Shown here: positions 1 through 7,305 of the stretch, piece after piece
Position numbering within the stretch: the stretch's first letter is position 1
How the letters are laid out: each line of letters starts with the position of its first letter
Made by a program: the position numbers and the translations under genes
Notes under the pieces: generated by a model
Told to the model about the DNA's origin: nothing
Databases searched by the model: none
What the model saw: the letters and a program-made list of their open reading frames with translations, nothing else
DNA from: Burkholderiales bacterium
GTDB taxonomy: Bacteria; Pseudomonadota; Gammaproteobacteria; Burkholderiales; Usitatibacteraceae
Direction: 5' to 3'
Assembly (NCBI GenBank): GCA_014378085.1
Contig: JACMOJ010000390.1
Coordinates: forward strand, 1 to 9,005
DNA length: 9,005 bases

Positions 1-24
1 GTCGCAGATGATCGCGGTTGTCAA
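1..24 (-). CDS. LytTR/AlgR-type response regulator, first 8 codons only (runs off window)
   Basis: Read on the minus strand from position 24, a TTG start is followed by codons for T-T-A-I-I-C-D up to the window edge. This matches the first beta strand and the start of the acidic pocket of a receiver domain. A strong ribosome binding site AAGGAG (37-32) lies 7 bases upstream. It follows a LytS-type kinase on the same strand, and that family is normally paired with a DNA-binding response regulator that has a LytTR output domain. The identity is inferred from eight residues plus context. The output domain is not visible, so a different receiver protein is possible. Its stop-to-start gap from the kinase is 130 bp, unusually long for such pairs, and the gap is odd (see the neighbouring entries). 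Confidence 0.65.
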
Positions 25-31
25 GATAACG

Positions 32-37
32 CTCCTT
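32..37 (-). promoter_or_regulatory. Ribosome binding site deciding the TTG start
   Basis: AAGGAG on the minus strand, 7 bases upstream of the TTG at 24. It is the reason for choosing TTG as the regulator's start rather than the upstream ATG at 149, which lacks such a site. Confidence 0.65.
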
Positions 38-44
38 CAGGCTG

Positions 45-68
45 GGGCGACCGCTGCATCGGTCGCCC
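45..68. repeat. Perfect 8-bp inverted repeat (hairpin 1 of spacer)
   Basis: GGGCGACC (45-52) and GGTCGCCC (61-68) are exact reverse complements around an 8-base loop. It sits just upstream of the regulator's ribosome binding site on the minus strand. There is no T-run after it, so it is not a classical terminator. It may set expression of the regulator relative to the kinase, or be part of an inserted element. Confidence 0.6.
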
Positions 69-80
69 GTTCGCGGCGCA

Positions 81-104
81 GCAGGACAAAGCAGTTTGTC
101 CTGC
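81..104. repeat. Perfect 10-bp inverted repeat (hairpin 2 of spacer)
   Basis: GCAGGACAAA (81-90) and TTTGTCCTGC (95-104) are exact reverse complements with a 4-base loop, a very stable hairpin in RNA or single-stranded DNA. It lies 13 bases from hairpin 1. Two strong palindromes in about 60 bases resemble the paired hairpins of REP-like elements, but I do not recognise the family. No terminator-type T-run follows on the minus strand. Confidence 0.65.
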
Positions 105-154
105 CGAAACCCACCGCAAACTGTCGTCACAAATGATCGCTGTTGTCATGGTGG

Positions 155-1618
155 CTACGCTACCGGTAGATTCAATTCGGCAATTACACCGCTTGGGGTA
201 TTTGCCGTCAACGTGAAGCGTGCTCTGCCGCCATATGCGGATGCGAGGCGTTCACGGATGTTGGCGAGACCAATGCCTGAACCACCCGAATTAGCCATAC
301 CAAAACCAACACCATCGTCAACCACACAAAGACGTAGTCTGCGCGCTCCATCCGAATTGTCGAAAGTCGCCGTGGCGTGGATTGACCCCTTTCCGACTTT
401 TGGTTCGAGCCCGTGTTGAATCGCGTTCTCCAACAATGTCTGTAGCATGAGTGGCGGAATCTTAATGTCCGCCGCACCATCATCCATCTGTAAATCCGTT
501 GATAGTCGGCTTCCCATGCGCAGTTTGGCGATTTCCAGATACGCACGCGCCAACTCCATTTCCACCCGCACGGTACTCCAATCGTTGTTGAGTGCGTCTA
601 AGCTGGCGCGCAAAAAATCCGACAACTCGTCGGCCATGCGTTCGGCAAGCGCTGGGTCGGTGGCGATCATCGATTTCAAATGGGCGATGGTATTAAAGAT
701 GAAGTGCGGCTCGATCTGCGCCTTCAACGATTGCAAGCGAATTTCGGCGAGTTGTTTGTCCTGTTCCGATTTCTCGACGCGACTCAACAGCAAGCGCTGT
801 TGCTCAAAACGCGCGCGGTCGAAATAGTGCATCAAGAACGCCAACAGGCAATACACGGCCAGCATGTCCGAGGTTTTGTTTGGCCACACATGAACCGCAA
901 AGCCAAAATTCCACACCAGCGCGGTAGCGAGAAAGCCAATCCAAACACCATGCTGGATAAACCAGGCGTTGCGCGCACGTCCCGCCGTTGCCAGCGTGCG
1001 GCCCCTGGGGCCGCGCTGATTGGCGACGATGCATAAAACGAAGTAGACGAGCGCGAGTGCGTCGGCAATGGAGGCGGCTTTTGCCGGCAAGACAGACGCC
1101 AACGCCACAAATGCGATAACCCCGATGAACTCGGCGCGCTTCACCACCGGCTCGCCCTTTAACGCCGCCAGCCAGTAGCGGTTTGGGTTGGCGTGCGCGG
1201 CGACTTGATCGATGGCGGGTCGCCAAGCGGAGGTGAAGTTGTCCCAGGCGGGAAGCTGCAAACCCGCCGCTTCGCGCTTCATTTGATCCGCGGTTCCCGA
1301 AGCTGTTGCCCAGCCAATAAAACCGAAGAACGACCACAACACAAATTGTGGTGCGGGGCTGAGCAGCTCGGCGACGGGGTCGCGCCCCTGTTGAAACAGC
1401 CAGTAGGTAGCGCCGCTGAAGAACAGTGCAGCGCTACCAAAGGCAAATGTGAGCGCGACGAATGTCCAATAGGCCGGGCTCGCGCCCCACAAGGGTGGCG
1501 GGGTTGTCGGCTTCAAGCGCAAATAGACCCGATATGAAAGTGGCGCGACTTGGTCTTTATGCACGTCGAAGCGGGTTAGAACGTCGACGGCGGCTTGGAC
1601 TTTGGGCGGTAGTGTCAT
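155..1618 (-). CDS. LytS-family membrane sensor histidine kinase
   Basis: A 487-residue two-component sensor. The N-terminal half holds about six hydrophobic segments (roughly residues 49-76, 88-108, 163-180, 182-200, 218-245 and 250-267). A charged, likely coiled linker (268-296) follows. The His_kinase domain of the LytS/YehU type has the motif EPHFIFNT, with the phospho-acceptor at His305. The ATPase domain shows the N box LLENAIQHG (395-403), a G1 motif DDGVGFG (434-440) and a G2 motif GSGIGLANIRERL (446-458), so the enzyme looks intact. It should autophosphorylate and pass phosphate to a response regulator, very likely the one beginning at position 24. The ATG at 1618 has GGGGAA upstream. 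No extracellular sensor domain is visible, so the signal may be sensed within the membrane. The signal is unknown. Confidence 0.9.
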   Translation of the reverse strand: MTLPPKVQAAVDVLTRFDVHKDQVAPLSYRVYLRLKPTTPPPLWGASPAYWTFVALTFAFGSAALFFSGATYWLFQQGRDPVAELLSPAPQFVLWSFFGFIGWATASGTADQMKREAAGLQLPAWDNFTSAWRPAIDQVAAHANPNRYWLAALKGEPVVKRAEFIGVIAFVALASVLPAKAASIADALALVYFVLCIVANQRGPRGRTLATAGRARNAWFIQHGVWIGFLATALVWNFGFAVHVWPNKTSDMLAVYCLLAFLMHYFDRARFEQQRLLLSRVEKSEQDKQLAEIRLQSLKAQIEPHFIFNTIAHLKSMIATDPALAERMADELSDFLRASLDALNNDWSTVRVEMELARAYLEIAKLRMGSRLSTDLQMDDGAADIKIPPLMLQTLLENAIQHGLEPKVGKGSIHATATFDNSDGARRLRLCVVDDGVGFGMANSGGSGIGLANIRERLASAYGGRARFTLTANTPSGVIAELNLPVA

Positions 1619-1821
1619 GAAAGTTCCCCGTAAATGTATGGGGTGGATTCTGCTGGTGGTCGGGTCAAATCGGGGCGGGCTGCGACAAACACCGACAAAT
1701 CAAGGATGAATTCAGATTGCCGCCGATAGGTCAAGCGCGAAGCCGTTGTTTTGACTAGAAGCAAGCACGCGGACATTTCCCAATTGGCATCGACGCCGTG
1801 GCGCGAAGCTTGCTTGTGCGG

Positions 1822-2745
1822 CTATTTGGCGGGCAGCCTTTTCAATTCCGAAATTGCATCAGCAAACCGATCTCGATGGGTTTCGTTGCGCCACCCCACC
1901 AATTTTTTCTGCACTATCCCTTTGTGGAGGAAATAGGTGACCGGTGTTTCCGAAAACTGGTCGAAAGGCCACTCAGACGCAATGTGAACAACCGAAAGTG
2001 CTTGATCCGGATAGCGGTGATTCCAGTCGCGCAGTGTTTCAAAGTCGAATTGAGAGTTCTGGGGGGTGACAAACAGGATGCGTCCCTTCACTTCGCTAGA
2101 AAGCGCAGTGTCAGCGTTGATACGTTGCATCATTTGCCGCGAGAACCCGCAGCGCGGATGCGCGACCACAACAATTTGCCAATCTGCACTGAGATTGGCC
2201 GGAACACGGGTAGCAATATCAAGCAGCGGGTGAAGTTGCCACGCTGAAGGTCCAGTGAAGCCACGCCCTAGTGGGTCAACCATCTCCGGCAGTAAATCCT
2301 CGGCAGGAGGTTGAAGCTGGGGTGCAAAGTCAACTGCGTTCTTGAAATCTCGAACGCGAATCAAACTTTCATAGTACTCAAGTCTCTGCGCAGCAGTGGT
2401 ACGTTGTCGCCTCGTATTCTCGTCCAAGATCAACTTCTGTTGGATCGCGTAAGAGGTCATGTTCGTGTAGAACACCATGCTTTGTGCAATTCGCAAATAC
2501 AAATCCAAATCTGCATCATGCGTGGCCGACAGCGCTCTCTGGTGTGGAAAATCCCCGATGTAGCGGTTGAATGCCTTTACAATTGTTGCCCGCTTGACGT
2601 CGTCAAGGACTTCCATTCGAGGAATTTCTGCTTCGACCTTGAAAAAATCTGGCGCACCAACGCGCACCGACGAGGTGTGCGTGCATCCTAGAATATGTAT
2701 GCACAGTGCCGCGACCACGAATACAACTGACGAATTACGTGTCAT
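1822..2745 (-). CDS. Putative lipoprotein with a thioredoxin-like C-terminal domain and CGFS motif
   Basis: I do not recognise a named family. Numbering from the ATG at 2745 (307 residues), a short basic start and a hydrophobic stretch lead to a lipobox ILGC, with Cys21 as likely lipid anchor, so the protein is probably periplasmic and membrane-tethered. The middle (about 40-180) is mostly helical and charged. Residues 188-306 look like a thioredoxin fold: strand QIVVVAHP, then CGFS (199-202), strand GRILFVTP, and SETPVTYFLHKG with a likely cis-Pro268. Only one active-site cysteine is present, as in monothiol glutaredoxins, so classical CxxC dithiol exchange is unlikely. The start is uncertain: in-frame ATGs also lie at 2757 and 2817, none with a convincing ribosome binding site. 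It lies about 90 bp downstream of the cysteine-tail protein gene on the same strand, probably in one operon. Confidence 0.7.
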   Translation of the reverse strand: MTRNSSVVFVVAALCIHILGCTHTSSVRVGAPDFFKVEAEIPRMEVLDDVKRATIVKAFNRYIGDFPHQRALSATHDADLDLYLRIAQSMVFYTNMTSYAIQQKLILDENTRRQRTTAAQRLEYYESLIRVRDFKNAVDFAPQLQPPAEDLLPEMVDPLGRGFTGPSAWQLHPLLDIATRVPANLSADWQIVVVAHPRCGFSRQMMQRINADTALSSEVKGRILFVTPQNSQFDFETLRDWNHRYPDQALSVVHIASEWPFDQFSETPVTYFLHKGIVQKKLVGWRNETHRDRFADAISELKRLPAK

Positions 2746-2768
2746 CAATATACACATCGCTTTCAGGG

Positions 2769-2794
2769 GGCGGGGGCAACGAGTGCCGCCCGCC
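2769..2794. repeat. GC-rich hairpin between the two exported-protein genes
   Basis: On the plus strand GGCGGGGGCA (2769-2778) pairs with TGCCGCCCGCC (2784-2794) around a 5-base loop, with one bulged base. In the minus-strand transcript it falls between the stop of the cysteine-tail gene and the start of the lipoprotein gene. No U-run follows it. It may protect the upstream message or reduce read-through rather than end transcription fully. Confidence 0.45.
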
Positions 2795-2836
2795 GATGCT
2801 AGCTGATCAACCTCCATTGGCCAGCTTGATCACAAG

Positions 2837-3427
2837 TTAGCATGACGACATACAAATAGCGTTCGAAGCTTGTAGGCATGTGGCCCGTTGTGCGCAGTAG
2901 TAGCCCTTGTAATCTGTTCCGCCTTCTGATTCGTCGGCGTCATACCACTGGCCAAACTTTAGTTGTGTGTTGCGCGCTGCCGGATCAAATCGTTTGCCCT
3001 TCACAAAAAACGTTCCTTTCATGATTGCGGCATCGGTATCTGAAGCGATCCGCAAGTTGTCAATCAGTCGGGTGGCGCGCTGGGCCCCGAAAAGGGCGAG
3101 TATCTCGTGTGCGTCTGTTGCAGTAAGCCCCGCTAGCGCGTCATATCTAAATCCAGTAATGCCCTTTTCATTGAATCGGATGCTGGCGGAAAATTCTGTT
3201 TGTGCACTTGTCGACAACTTCGACAGAGGCGAATCAGCGTCTTCCACTATATGAGTATCCAATACTGACTTAGACTTAATTGGTGCGACCAAAAGAGCAT
3301 AAGCAGAAGGGCTCATCAATGTCTTTTCGTCCAACTGGTTGGATGTGGACAAATCAGTGGCAAATGCACCACCTGTAATGCTCAGACCTAATGCGAATAC
3401 GCAGCACATAAAAGATTTCAAATTCAT
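2837..3427 (-). CDS. Exported protein of unknown function with a four-cysteine C-terminal tail
   Basis: A 196-residue protein that I do not recognise. The ATG at 3427 is chosen because AGGAG lies 6 bases upstream and because a clear signal peptide begins there (Lys4, hydrophobic core about 6-20, likely cleavage after AFA at about residue 23). The frame could open upstream at 3463, but that would put 12 polar residues before the signal. The mature part is mixed in charge and contains no cysteine until the end. Then four follow within 19 residues (Cys178, 184, 192 and the terminal Cys196), preceded by a Gly/Tyr-rich stretch DYKGYY. Two disulfides could close this tail after export. The next gene downstream encodes an exported thioredoxin-like protein, which suggests a functional pair. 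Local composition is low in GC (23 of 60 at 3241-3300), which may indicate transfer. Confidence 0.7.
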   Translation of the reverse strand: MNLKSFMCCVFALGLSITGGAFATDLSTSNQLDEKTLMSPSAYALLVAPIKSKSVLDTHIVEDADSPLSKLSTSAQTEFSASIRFNEKGITGFRYDALAGLTATDAHEILALFGAQRATRLIDNLRIASDTDAAIMKGTFFVKGKRFDPAARNTQLKFGQWYDADESEGGTDYKGYYCAQRATCLQASNAICMSSC

Positions 3428-3433
3428 GAAAAT

Positions 3434-3438
3434 CTCCT
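3434..3438 (-). promoter_or_regulatory. Ribosome binding site of the cysteine-tail protein gene
   Basis: AGGAG on the minus strand, 6 bases before the ATG at 3427. It is one of the few strong ribosome binding sites in the window and fixes the start at the signal peptide rather than at 3463. Confidence 0.75.
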
Positions 3439-3493
3439 GTTTGGGTTTGTTTGAGGTACACACTTGTACGAAAACGCGATTTGCGTCAGGCGC

Positions 3494-3523
3494 ATTTTGA
3501 CCCCGCGCTAATTGAAATGTCTA
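3494..3523 (-). promoter_or_regulatory. Possible sigma70-type promoter for the exported-protein pair
   Basis: On the minus strand TAGACA (3523-3518, five of six matches to TTGACA) is followed after 18 bases by CAAAAT (3499-3494, four of six to TATAAT). Transcription would start near 3487, leaving a leader of about 60 bases before the ATG at 3427. The AT-rich tandem repeat directly upstream supports a control region. This is by-eye matching only. Confidence 0.35.
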
Positions 3524-3546
3524 CTTTAATTAACCTTTAAATTAAC
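3524..3546. repeat. Tandem 11/12-bp repeat, candidate operator or UP element
   Basis: CTTTAATTAAC (3524-3534) is followed directly by CTTTAAATTAAC (3535-3546), the same unit with one extra A. On the minus strand it abuts the possible -35 element of the exported-protein pair, where an activator or the RNA polymerase alpha subunit would bind. The spacing of about one helical turn fits two protein subunits bound on the same face. Confidence 0.5.
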
Positions 3547-3571
3547 ATTTTGGCAAGAAACCCGTAAAAAT

Positions 3572-5575
<2,004 letters not shown>

Positions 5576-5583
5576 GAGAAATG

Positions 5584-5617
5584 TAACCGCAGATAGACGC
5601 AGATGAACGCAGATAAA
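5584..5617. repeat. Left arm of the 10-bp-unit inverted repeat
   Basis: Three successive units close to CGCAGATGAA (cgcagataga, cgcagatgaa, cgcagataaa), preceded by TAAC. It is the inverse partner of 5680-5723. From memory, similar strings recur between genes in many environmental bacteria, with no agreed name or function. Confidence 0.7.
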
Positions 5618-5679
5618 TTCAACGACGAAACGTTGCGGTGCCTAAATTGGGAAAGGGTGGATTTGCCGCGCGCCGCGCC

Positions 5680-5723
5680 TTTATTTGCGTTCATCCGCGT
5701 TCATCTGCGCTTATCGGCGGTTT
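5680..5723. repeat. Right arm of the 10-bp-unit inverted repeat
   Basis: Read on the minus strand this arm begins AAACCGCCGATAAG and continues with CGCAGATGAA, CGCGGATGAA and CGCAAATAAA, so it has one unit more than the left arm. It starts 17 bases after the xth stop codon in the direction of xth transcription. The two arms with the roughly 60-base interval form one long stem-loop, which could end or protect the xth message. There is no T-run. Confidence 0.7.
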
Positions 5724-5740
5724 CAATTAGTGTTGCACTT

Positions 5741-6520
5741 TTATGAACTGACCTCGACGTCGTAATCGACCGTTAGCGGCGCATGGTCTGAAAACCAAGT
5801 CTTGGTGTAAATGCTGGTCTTGGTCGCGGTCGCGGCAATACCCGGCGTGCAAAGGTGATAGTCAATGCGCCAACCCACATTGTTCTCACGCGCGTTGCCG
5901 CGGTTGGACCACCAAGTGTACTGGTCGGGTTTGTCGTTTAACGTGCGGAAGGTATCCACGTAGCCCACTTTGTCGAACAGGCTAGTGAGCCATTCACGCT
6001 CTTCCGGCAAAAAACCAGAGTTCTTCTTGTTGCCGCGCCAGTTCTTCAAGTCAATTTCCTTGTGCGCGATATTCCAGTCGCCCACAATGATGACGTCTCG
6101 GCCAGATTTTTTGAGCTTGATGAGGTACGGCATAAAGACATCCATAAAGCGAAACTTCTTCGCTTGTGCGACCTCGGAAGCAGCGCCCGAGGGCACGTAA
6201 AGTGAGACCACCGATAAATTGCCAAACTGCACCTCAAGGTAGCGACCTTCGGCATCGACCCATTCAATGCCAGTCCCGATGATGACCTTTTCAGGTTCTC
6301 GCTTGGAAAATATCGCAACGCCGGCATAACCCTTTTTCTCCGCCGGATGATAGAAGGCGTGCATATTTTTCCAGCGCAGCACTTCTTCCGGCACATCACT
6401 TTCAAGCGCTTTGATTTCTTGCAGGCACACGACATCTGGCCGCTGCGTTTTCAGCCACTTGATCAAACCCTTTGAGGTCGCCGAGCGGATACCGTTGACG
6501 TTGACTGATATGACACGCAC
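5741..6520 (-). CDS. xth: Exodeoxyribonuclease III (AP endonuclease, ExoA type)
   Basis: A 259-residue, Mg-dependent enzyme of the exonuclease/endonuclease/phosphatase fold. It cuts DNA at abasic sites and removes blocked 3' ends in base excision repair. Catalytic motifs are all present: Asn9 in VNVNGIRS, Glu35 in CLQEIKA, Tyr108 in SLYVPSG, Asp148 and Asn150 in VGDWNIAH, Asp220 in GWRIDYHL, and the terminal SDH (244-246). Length is normal for the family. The start is GTG at 6520, giving the usual first residues RVISVNVNG. No ATG alternative and no clear ribosome binding site are seen. It is divergent from pyrE, an arrangement I recall from Burkholderiales. Confidence 0.95.
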   Translation of the reverse strand: MRVISVNVNGIRSATSKGLIKWLKTQRPDVVCLQEIKALESDVPEEVLRWKNMHAFYHPAEKKGYAGVAIFSKREPEKVIIGTGIEWVDAEGRYLEVQFGNLSVVSLYVPSGAASEVAQAKKFRFMDVFMPYLIKLKKSGRDVIIVGDWNIAHKEIDLKNWRGNKKNSGFLPEEREWLTSLFDKVGYVDTFRTLNDKPDQYTWWSNRGNARENNVGWRIDYHLCTPGIAATATKTSIYTKTWFSDHAPLTVDYDVEVSS

Positions 6521-6552
6521 GAAAGAGGCCCGTAGAATGAGGAAAGAACGAA

Positions 6553-6558
6553 ATTATG
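6553..6558 (-). promoter_or_regulatory. Possible -10 element of xth
   Basis: CATAAT on the minus strand (five of six matches to TATAAT) would start transcription near 6546, about 25 bases before the GTG start. No good -35 element lies at the expected distance, so this is weak. It falls in the tandem repeat at 6554-6571. Confidence 0.25.
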
Positions 6559-6571
6559 GGGCTTATGGGGC
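6554..6571. repeat. Perfect tandem 9-bp repeat TTATGGGGC x2
   Basis: Two exact adjacent copies (6554-6562, 6563-6571) in the divergent gap between xth and pyrE. Each copy contains an ATG, but translation from either would add a poor, family-untypical extension to PyrE. The repeat may be a regulator site for one or both genes, or slippage during replication. Confidence 0.5.
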
Positions 6572-6639
6572 ATTACGCGCTTCCACCCCGTTCCTGCCAC
6601 CTGCGGTTGCTCAATCCCGCTCGACTTTCCGGTTCCGCT

Positions 6640-7305
6640 ATGTCCTCAACTGACTTCCGCACAGAATTTGTTGAATTTGCCATCGCGCAGAATGCCCTCC
6701 GCTTTGGGGAGTTCAAAACGAAAGCGGGCCGGCTCTCGCCGTATTTCTTTAACGCAGGCTTGTTTAGTGACGGTTCCTCAATGGGCCAGCTGGCCGGTTT
6801 TTACGCAAAAGCGGCAATCGCCTCGAAGGTGCCGTTCGACATGATTTTTGGCCCGGCGTATAAAGGCATCACCCTTGCCGCTGGCATGGCGATTAAGCTG
6901 GCCGACATGGGGCGCAACGTGCCGTTTGCGTTCAATCGCAAGGAAGCCAAAGATCATGGCGAGGGCGGACGCATGGTTGGCGCGCCATTGTCGGGCCGCG
7001 TGCTCATTGTTGATGACGTGATTTCCGCCGGCACTTCGGTGCGCGAGTCGGTCGCCATGATCAGCGCCGCCGGCGCCACGCCCTGCGGCGTGGCCATCGC
7101 GCTCGACCGACAAGAAAAGGGCAGCGAAGGCGGCGTCGACAGCGCGCAATCGGCGGTGCAGGTGGTGCGTGAGCAATTGCAACTGCAGGTGGCGTCGATC
7201 GCGACCCTGCAGGACTTGCTGCAGTATCTGCAGTCCACCGGCGCGGCCGAGTTGGCGCCGCACCTGCCGCGCGTGGCCGCCTACCGGGACCGCTATGGCG
7301 TATGA
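6640..7305 (+). CDS. pyrE: Orotate phosphoribosyltransferase
   Basis: A 221-residue cytosolic enzyme that joins orotate to PRPP to give orotidine monophosphate, the fifth step of pyrimidine synthesis. The PRPP-binding motif VLIVDDVISAGTS (121-133) is complete. TKAGRLSPYFFNAGLF (27-42) and GPAYKGITLA (71-80) are typical of the family. The ATG at 6640 is chosen because family members begin close to DFRTEF; the frame also has an ATG at 6556 that would add 28 untypical residues. No ribosome binding site is evident. The gene is of mixed composition: 203 of 360 bases are G or C at 6661-7020, against 196 of 280 at 7021-7300. Third codon positions change from 84 of 128 G/C (codons 1-128) to 81 of 93 after that. 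The reading frame is unbroken. Confidence 0.95.
   Translation: MSSTDFRTEFVEFAIAQNALRFGEFKTKAGRLSPYFFNAGLFSDGSSMGQLAGFYAKAAIASKVPFDMIFGPAYKGITLAAGMAIKLADMGRNVPFAFNRKEAKDHGEGGRMVGAPLSGRVLIVDDVISAGTSVRESVAMISAAGATPCGVAIALDRQEKGSEGGVDSAQSAVQVVREQLQLQVASIATLQDLLQYLQSTGAAELAPHLPRVAAYRDRYGV

Larger units (their letters stand above)
21..149 (-). pseudogene. Truncated duplicate start of the response regulator, read as a 42-codon ORF
   Basis: Five bases after the kinase stop codon, an ATG at 149 opens a frame encoding M-T-T-A-I-I-C-D-D, the same beginning as the regulator at position 24. The first 24 bases of the two copies agree at 20 positions. Apart from ATG versus TTG, the three differences (ACA/ACC, ATT/ATC, TGT/TGC) are all synonymous. 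After codon 9 the frame turns into unrelated sequence covering two hairpins and ends in a TGA (23-21) that overlaps the TTG start of the downstream copy. The ATG has no good ribosome binding site. The simplest reading is a remnant of an original regulator gene that sat tight against the kinase. It could also act as a leader ORF coupled to the downstream start. Confidence 0.45.

Noticed and set aside
96..419. Plus-strand open frame opposite the end of the kinase gene
   Set aside because: It lies antisense to the intact kinase, contains no recognisable domain, and runs through the spacer hairpins. The same applies to other open frames opposite the kinase, ABC-F, xth and gatB genes.
1685..1740. 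TTGACC with a distant AT-rich hexamer upstream of the kinase gene
   Set aside because: The matching -10 (ATTCAT) agrees at only three of six positions, so a promoter is not supported.
1759..1815. AAGCAAGC / GCTTGCTT inverted repeat downstream of the lipoprotein gene
   Set aside because: Only 8 bp with a 41-base loop and no T-run, which is too weak to call a terminator.
5584..5723. CRISPR array
   Set aside because: Units are 10 bp, directly adjacent without spacers, and arranged in two opposite arms. No cas gene is near.
6556..6639. N-terminal extension of PyrE from the upstream ATG
   Set aside because: The added 28 residues do not look like the PyrE family, and the ATG is part of a tandem 9-bp repeat with no ribosome binding site.
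7169..7294. Upstream extension of the DUF4124 protein
   Set aside because: It would overlap pyrE heavily and place a Cys/Arg-rich stretch before an evident signal peptide; the ATG at 7295 fits far better.
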